From Scilla litardierei (Eukaryota; Streptophyta; Magnoliopsida; Asparagales; Asparagaceae): 64,000 bases of DNA. The stretch is taken from NCBI GenBank assembly GCA_030789695.1, contig CM061134.1, positions 65,609,481 through 65,673,480 of the forward strand, given 5' to 3'. Both the position numbers and the translations under genes were made by a program. The notes below the pieces were generated by a model. That model was not told where the DNA came from. It worked only from the letters and a program-made list of their open reading frames with translations, and ran no database searches. Below, in pieces: positions 57,427-64,000 of this stretch (within the stretch, counting starts at the first letter, position 1; each line of letters opens with the position of its first letter).

Positions 57427-60400
57427 ATGGCTAGTAAATTGATTGCGTCTGAACTGGCTAAGATAGAACGTCTAAACGGTTCCAACTATGACATGTGGCA
57501 CCGGAAAATTAGATATGGACTTATACATGACAATTTAGATAGTGTCATTGAGACCACTGCTCCTGCTCTCCCTGAAAATCCAACTGATGCCCAGAAGAGA
57601 GAGCTAGAACAGTGGAAAATTAATGACAAGAAGGCTATGAGTCTCATGCTTATGTTCATGGACGATAGCCTAATAAAGGTGTTCGAAAACTGTAGTACTG
57701 CCAAGGACATGTGGCAGTCTATTAAGGAGAAATATGATATCACATCTGACGTGAACATACAACTCCTGCTGCATAGGTATAATTCATGCCGTATGCAGGA
57801 AGGTGACAATGTCACCGAACACGTGAATAAAATGATTGTCATGGCTAAGGACCTAGCTACAGCAGGAACTGAGATTCCTGAGAAGCTTCAGGTGGCAACT
57901 ATTCTGAATAGTCTGCCACCGTCGCTAGATATGGCTGCCACTATGCTTAGGCTAAACGGAACCGTTAAACGTGTAACTGACTTGCTAGCTCAGCTAGCAA
58001 TGGAACAAGACTTTCTGGCTAGGAGGAAGGGCTCGGACGTCAACCTTGTGCAGGAGGAAGAGGCGAATGCTGCTCAATACCGGAAGGCACAAGGGAACCA
58101 GCGTCTTGGACCTGTGAAGCCCTCATTCAAGGGATCCGGCCAACCACCAGCACGCGGGAAGAAAGGACCTCCTGGATCTTGCTACATTTACAGGAAGTAT
58201 GGTCACTTTAAGGCCAACTGTCCCCAGGCAAGGAATAAGGGCAACACAAAGCGCCCAGAACAAGGAGGATCCGGAAAGCGGGAGTTCATTGGCGTCACTG
58301 AATGCAACGCTGCAACAACAGACGCTGAAGGCTGGTGGATCGACTCGGGTGCAACCCGACATATAGCAAAGACGAAGGAAGGAATAGTTGACTTCCAGGA
58401 ACTGAAGAAGGGAGACCAACGGATATATATGGGGAACAATACCTATCTGGATGTAGAAGGTATTGGTTCATACAGATTGGATCTTGGGGACAGCATCATG
58501 GTCCTCAAAGATGTGTTTTATGCACCTGGCATAAGACGTAATCTGGTCTCTGTTCCGGCTTTGCTGAAGAAGGGTCTTGAAGTGAGATTTTACAACAATA
58601 GGGTCTCTATTGGGAAAGACAAGAAAGTGTTTGCTATGGGCAAGTTTGTGCCCGGACATGATTTATTCTGTCTTTCCGTTGTAAAATCTGATATTGGTAA
58701 TAAAGATGGTGATTTGAATTATTCCTCGTGTCTGTTGTCTGATTATGATCTTTGGCATATGAGATTAGGTCATCCTGGTAACAATAAGATGGACCAGTTA
58801 ATCAAAATGGATTTATTACCGGAACTGACAGGTGTAAGGACATTACCCTGTGAACATTGTTTAACTGGGAAGATGACCAGGAAATCATTCTCGGAAGGTC
58901 AAAGGGCAAATGAATTGTTGGAATTAGTTCATTCTGACATTTGTGGGCCCTTGAGCATAAAGACACGAGGGAATAAGGAATATTTCATAACCTTTATAGA
59001 TGATTATTCCAAGTATACTTTTGTGTATCTTTTAAGCAGAAAGTCGGAAGCCTTTGAAAGCTTTAAAAGATACAAGGCAGAAGTTGAAAGAAAACTTGGA
59101 AGGAACATAAAGGTGTTAAGAACTGATAGAGGTGGGGAATTCAACTCAAAAGAATTTGAGGAATACTGTATTCAGTACGGTATAAAGAAGCATACTACTA
59201 TGCCTTATACGTCACAACAGAATGGTGTGGCTGAAAGGAAGAATAGGACATTAATGAATGCAGTGCGATGTATGCTATCGCATTCTGGTCTCTCCAAGGA
59301 TATTTGGGGAGAAGCCATATTGACTGCAAATTATGTTCTGAACAGAATTCCCACAAAATCAGTCGAGACAACACCGTATGAGATATGGAATGGACGCAAA
59401 CCCAATTTAAGTCATTTGAGAAAATGGGGTTGCGTGGCACATGTTCTCATTCCATATCAGGTTAGAGATAAGCTGGATCTCAAAACCGTAAGATGTGTAT
59501 TCATATGATATTCTGAAAAGTCTAAAGGATATAGGTTCTTCCATGAAAATAAAGGAGTCATTGAAAGTAGAGATGCTACTTTTCTAGAGAATCTAGAAGA
59601 AAAGGAACAAGTCCAAGAAAATGTGCCACCCTTGCTGGACTTAGATGATGTTCCGAATGATGACTTGGATATAGTGGATGACGTACATCATCCAGCTATG
59701 GAAGATGAACCTGTAAACGAGAATATACCTATGGCAAATCAACCAGCTGAACCTGTCCAGCCTGCAACCCTTAGTGGCAACAAAAGACCCAGAACAACAC
59801 CCGCATGGATGGACGATTATTATCTATATTCATGTGAACCATCTTGTTTCTCTGTGGATATTGATATAGATGAGCAAGCTGATCCCTTGAATTATACAGA
59901 TGCAATGAAATCATCTGAGTCAGATCAATGGCTTGAGGCCATGAAAAGGGAACTAGACTCAATTGAGAGAAACAATGTATGGGAGCTATGTGACTTACCA
60001 GAAGAGAGGAAGTCCATAGGATGCAAGTGGGTGTTAAAGAAGAAATATCGGGTTGATGGGTCTATTGATATATTCAAGGCCCGGTTAGTTGCAAAGGGAT
60101 TTACTCAGATAGCAGGGATTGATTATCAGGAGACTTATTCTCCGGTGGCTAAGTTTGCATCCATTCGGATAATCTTAGCGATTGTTGCGCATCTTGACTT
60201 GGAACTCTACCAAATGGATGTCAAGACTGCATTCCTCAACGGAGAGTTGAAGGAAGTCATATATATGGATCAACCTGAGGGATTTCAGGTTGAGGGACAG
60301 GAAGACAAAGTTTATAAATTGAAGAAATCTTTGTATGGTTTAAAACAATCATCTAGACAGTGGTATCTCAAATTTCACAACACTATTATCCAACTTGGTT

Positions 60401-61434
60401 TCGTTGCAAACAAATTGGATAACTGTGTATATGTCTTGAAAAGTGGGAGCAGTTTTACGATATTATCCCTGTATGTGGATGATATTTTGCTCGCTGGAAA
60501 TGACATTGAAGTGTTGAAAGGAATCAAATCAGCACTTTGTAGTGAATTTGAGATGAAGGACATAGGCGATGCATCTTATGTTCTTGGAATACAGATCCTT
60601 AGAGATCGGAAGTCTAGAATGTTAAGTTTAAACCAAGAAAAGTATTTGCATACAATATTGAGAAGATTTGGAATGTACAATTCCAATCCGGCCCCTTCAC
60701 CATTGGTTATGGGGAAGCCGTTAAGTAAAGAACAATGTCCTGGAGAGGGACAAAGTCGGCTGAATGTTCCATATGCTCAGGCTATTGGAAGTTTGATGTA
60801 TGCAATGCTGTGTACTAGACCAGACTTGGCGTACCCAGTTAGTCTGGTTAGTAGATATCAAAGTAATCCTGGTCCAGCTCATTGGGAAGCTGTTAAGAGG
60901 ATTATGAAATACATAAAGGGTACGGTGCACCACAAGTTAGTTTATTAAGCCGATTCGCTTGAGGTTCTTGGTTACTCCGATGCAGATTTCGGAGGGGACA
61001 AAGATGACAGGAAGTCAACTGCAGGACATGTGTTCATTTTTGGTGGTGCAGCTGTTTCTTGGGGTAGCAAGAAACAGGGTTGTGTAGCGAGATACACACA
61101 AGAAGCTGAGTATATAGCATGTAGTATGGCAGCTACTCATGCGGTCTGGATCAGACGGTTCCTATTGGACTTGGATCTCAATTTGGTGGATGGACCAATT
61201 GAGATGTACTGTGATAATCAAGCAGCCATCAGCTTGATCCACAGTGGTGCAAACAGTTCCAAAGGAAGACATATTGAAATACAATATCATTACGTACATG
61301 ATATGGTGGAAAAGAAAGAAGTCAATGTGACTTATATTCCAACAAGTGATATGATTGCTGATCCCTTGACGAAGGGTATTTCAGCAGGTACATTCATCAA
61401 ACATGTTGGTTTGATGGGACTTAGAAATATCTAA
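57427..61434 (+). pseudogene. Tork/TNT1-type copia Gag-Pol polyprotein with two nonsense codons
   Basis: One frame runs through 1335 codons, interrupted by TGA at 59506-59508 and TAA at 60946-60948. Domain order: Gag (UBN2) to about residue 240; a zinc knuckle (58180 on); protease WWIDSGATRHI; integrase with its HHCC finger, HSDICGP, RTDRGGEF and AERKNRT; RT with YVDDILLAG; RNase H with YSDADFGG and EAEYIACS. The second Cys of the zinc knuckle is Tyr (codon 58189-58191), which should weaken RNA binding. The first stop falls at the end of integrase, where a Gly codon would change by one base; the second lies between RT and RNase H. The start is the ATG at 57427 next to the Gag domain. Confidence 0.93.
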
Positions 61435-61599
61435 GTCAAGGAAACTTTCATGAATAGTGAAAGGAGACAATCATATATAGTGATTGTACTCGGTAAATAA
61501 AATGTGCATATCTCACGGATAGTGGGAGTATGTGAAATTACATTATGTGTTATATCTCACGGATAGTGAGGGTACGACCGGAATGCACTTGGCCATTTC

Positions 61600-61614
61600 A
61601 GGCCAAGTGGGAGA
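61600..61614 (+). promoter_or_regulatory. Polypurine tract of the Tork element
   Basis: aggccaagtgggaga directly precedes the 3' LTR. Confidence 0.8.
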
Positions 61615-61878
61615 TGTAAGTTGGTTATGGCCTGATATGGCCAAATCTGCTTGTAACCGACCCGATACTCGGTTGAGGATTTTCCTCAACCGAGAGACCA
61701 AGTCTCACATGGCCGTTGAGAGAATCGTGGGCGGTTGAGCAAAATCCGGGGCGGTTGCGGGATGGAAGATATGGTGGTGGCCCCTATATAAGAGGATGTA
61801 GTTTCTCTTATTTCAGTATCAAATACTCTCAGCCATATCTGGAATCCCAAAAACAAATTTCTCTCTTTTTTTCTCTCA
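61615..61878 (+). repeat. 3' LTR of the Tork element (264 bp)
   Basis: It is identical by eye to the 5' LTR. Confidence 0.95.
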
Positions 61879-61995
61879 AGAAAGACACCTGGGCACCTGT
61901 TGATCATTAGACAAGGTAGGCAAGAAACACTTGGAGAGTTCATCAACGGCTTCAATAAGGAACATATGCCGACCTAGGATATCCCCGACAGCCTC
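61879..61995 (+). pseudogene. Ty3/gypsy gag relic, part 2
   Basis: After the Tork element the Gag similarity resumes: a frame with RQGRQETLGEFINGFNKE, then a stop and DIPDSLIVAAV. This matches the usual Q..GE(S/T)L..F(I/V).RFN.E and (I)PD...V(V)AA words. In-frame stops and a frame change show it was already dead when the Tork element inserted. Confidence 0.6.
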
Positions 61996-63330
61996 ATCGT
62001 TGCCGCCGTTCCACACCCTGTGCAGAGTAAGACCATGAGCACAGAAATATATAAGAAACAAGCTGTTACCACTCTCCAATCCACTGTATAAGATTTTAAA
62101 GAAAATCATGATACCTGATCTACTTAGATATGCAGTAGTCTGCTCATCATACCATCAACATTTTGTTCCGACATTCTAATTTTATTGGACAGTAAAATTT
62201 AACAGCTAATGACTGTATACATCGGATCCTCAATATTTGCTATAATCTCTTGCAGGACATACAAAATTGCAGACAGTATCAGAGAAACAAAGCTTCTGAC
62301 CTGTATTAGCTCACTCCGAGAACAAGTACTTGATCTCAGACAATGGTCTTTAAAAATCAGGTGTTGGTATAAACACTATGGAAGTAAGATTGTTTCTTGT
62401 TATAAGTCCGTAACATAATCAAACATCAATTCCACAAGCATACCACATTACGGCAGAGCATGAACTGTTTTTAAACAGGATAATGAGTCAATATATTAAA
62501 ACATTACTGATAATTTCTTTTGATTACACCAGATGTATCTTCTTATATCATTAGCAGACACCCTCTTATCATTTCGGTAGAAATCCAAACTGATGATCAC
62601 ATCTTAGCTTGTGAGTGAACTATTGGTCAGGCTAGGGTATGGATCTTTTCAGGATTTTAGTTTATTTGGTAGCCTTTTTTAGTCTTACCTATAGAAATAA
62701 AGGTTATTAAGCCGGAACCTTGGAACATATGGTAACCTTCCATAGCCTAATAGTAACTCAATCTTTTAGTTTAGTCACATCGAAATTCTTTTCTATTATT
62801 TAGGATTATATGTTTTCGGTGCTTAAACATGATAGGATTCCCAAACCTTTTCAAGCTCAAAACAATAGCCTTACTCTGTGTTAGTAGCAGGTTTAACTGA
62901 TCATGATTCATAGAGTTAAACCAAATCTAGATGCTCAAAACAACAACATGCTTTCTGAATCTTTTACATTGATAACCTCTTGTAGCATGCATCAGAGTTA
63001 ATCATATGTTGCTAATAATTCGACTCCTAAATTGGATGTATCACCCAAGAAATCACCAATGGAACACTTTACTTGACATGCTAGCATTTGCAACTGAGAA
63101 AAATTTAGTGACATCATTCTTGATCGCCTTCAACCAGTCATCAATTGTTTGATTGTTTGCCTTTTCTTAATACTGTGTGTGGATAAGTTTGATGGATCAT
63201 GATTTAAAGTTATACCTAGTTCTGAAGCTCAGGATAAATCCCAGAAGCATATGCCTGGTCACTGGAACTCTTTTTATAGAGAACCTACTGAAATGCAAAT
63301 CAAAATTATCTTATGCTCATAATATACAAC
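61996..63330. other. No gene recognised
   Basis: About 1.3 kb of AT-rich sequence with no domain, tandem repeat or long open frame I can assign. Confidence 0.5.
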
Positions 63331-63551
63331 GCCTTGATTACCCGGGTGCCGAGGCTATCCCTCCGCACCTCGCTGACCGAGGCCCTCAACCCTCCAAACG
63401 ACCCGTTTCGCGAGCCAAAGAGGGGAACCGCGTGTCCACCATCAAGGACATGCATGCTCGGAAGAACCAAGGGATCCCAACCAACCCCTTGACCACGTTG
63501 ACCGTCAAGTCTTCGGTCAACGATCTTGTGGTGAGAAAACACCCATAAACA
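63331..63551 (+). repeat. Probable 3' end of a 5' LTR (gypsy element at window end)
   Basis: Composition changes sharply from AT-rich to GC-rich near 63331. The stretch ends aaaaca at 63551, two bases before a primer-site-like sequence. The LTR start was not found, so it may be truncated. Confidence 0.5.
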
Positions 63552-63553
63552 TC

Positions 63554-63571
63554 TGGCGCTGTCTATGGGAA
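63554..63571 (+). promoter_or_regulatory. Primer-binding site-like sequence of a Ty3/gypsy element
   Basis: tggcgctgtctatgggaa resembles the TGGCGCCGTCTGTGGGAA sequence that follows the 5' LTR in many plant gypsy elements. Confidence 0.65.
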
Positions 63572-64000
63572 CGAAAACAAGCCCACGTCAAACCATCGGA
63601 ATGGAACCAGTCTGCAACGGCTCGGGGCGCATGCCCCCCATCCAAGAGAAGGGTGATTACATCCCTCCCGAGAACCAGTACAGCCACATCCCCGAGAGGA
63701 CATGCGACTCCCGATCGGTAACCCAAGAGCAGCTCTGTCTCTTCGCCCACGAAACCAACGCCAACCTCCAGACGTTGGTCGCCACGATTCAACAGCTCGT
63801 CGGCAACTTGTCCATCCGGCGAGATGGGACGGTAGGGGCCCGCCAACAAGGAGTGGACCGCCAGCCCATACGGTCCACCGTGGTCTTCGACCACGGGGAT
63901 GGAGCAACCAACCTGGAACGACGATTTACCATGCCGGGCTTCGTCCCGGTGCGATTCCTCACTCCCACCTCGCCCCGCGAGGGAGACGGGATGGGACTCG
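63565..64000 (+). CDS. N-terminal part of a gypsy gag ORF, runs off the window
   Basis: An ATG at 63565, inside the primer-site region, opens 145 codons with no stop to the window end. The protein is Arg/Gln/Pro-rich and hydrophilic, with a short helical segment (residues of about 60-85, HETNANLQTLVATIQQLVGN) and a following MPGFVPVRF stretch. The Gag core itself would lie beyond the window. The start close to the primer site is usual for this group. The local GC content is far above that of the preceding 1.3 kb, in line with a separate, fairly young insertion. Confidence 0.6.
   Translation, partial: MGTKTSPRQTIGMEPVCNGSGRMPPIQEKGDYIPPENQYSHIPERTCDSRSVTQEQLCLFAHETNANLQTLVATIQQLVGNLSIRRDGTVGARQQGVDRQPIRSTVVFDHGDGATNLERRFTMPGFVPVRFLTPTSPREGDGMGL

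Larger units (their letters stand above)
55963..61878 (+). mobile_element. Tork-type Ty1/copia element, full length, 5.9 kb
   Basis: It has LTRs of 264 bp each (55963-56226 and 61615-61878) that appear identical base for base, target duplication agaaa (55958-55962 and 61879-61883), an iMet primer site, one polyprotein frame and a polypurine tract. Short LTRs and a single gag-pol frame of about 1335 codons fit the Tork/TNT1 group. The polyprotein has two nonsense codons and a mutated zinc knuckle. Identical LTRs mean recent insertion. Confidence 0.95.

Noticed and set aside
61030..61434. Separate RNase H gene
   Set aside because: It is in the same frame as the Tork polyprotein and is separated only by a nonsense codon.
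61996..63330. Host gene exons between the Tork element and the last gypsy element
   Set aside because: Only short open frames without domain or splice pattern; no support.

Overview
This is nuclear DNA from a flowering plant, and nearly all of it is transposable elements. The grounds are: Ty1/copia and Ty3/gypsy LTR retrotransposons of plant lineages, including Sireviruses with the plant-specific third ORF; a plant LRR receptor kinase of the Xa21/EFR/FLS2 type with a GT-AG intron; and no operons or bacterial-type genes. The species cannot be told from the sequence alone.

The layout is an island of nested LTR retrotransposons beside one host gene. From 1 to 4522 there are two related LTR tails. 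From 4523 to 8228 lies a truncated Sirevirus that keeps an intact env-like ORF and its 3' LTR. From 8229 to 10859 is mixed non-coding DNA with a 174-bp MITE. From 10860 to 50602 is one old minus-strand Ty3/gypsy-type element, called A here, with target duplication ttctg on both sides. Its left LTR (about 3.77 kb) has been stretched to 33.4 kb by three insertions: solo LTR B (11305-13417), full-length non-coding element C (15589-24997) and solo LTR D of the same family as C (25303-43417). D itself holds a 12.4-kb minus-strand Sirevirus E (25762-38157) and solo LTR F (38372-41112). Each insertion has a 5-bp target duplication. Removing the insertions gives LTR lengths that agree with the uninterrupted copies (A: 3765 against 3769 bp; D: 2968 against 2977 and 2992 bp).

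Element A inserted 537 bp upstream of the start codon of the only host gene seen, an LRR-XII receptor-like kinase (51139-54424). It has 23 LRRs, one transmembrane helix, a non-RD kinase and one intron, but one extra G in a G run breaks its frame. Downstream, a Tork-type copia element (55963-61878) with two LTRs that look identical, yet with two nonsense codons, sits inside a decayed gypsy gag fragment. The window ends in the start of another gypsy element, with primer-binding site and partial gag ORF (63331-64000).

The main unusual points are the fully resolvable nested history, palindrome arrays of three different words in three different LTRs, short acidic ORFs at the same place near the 3' end of several LTR families, a shared non-iMet candidate primer site in elements A and C, and a defective Tork copy that must have been mobilised very recently.
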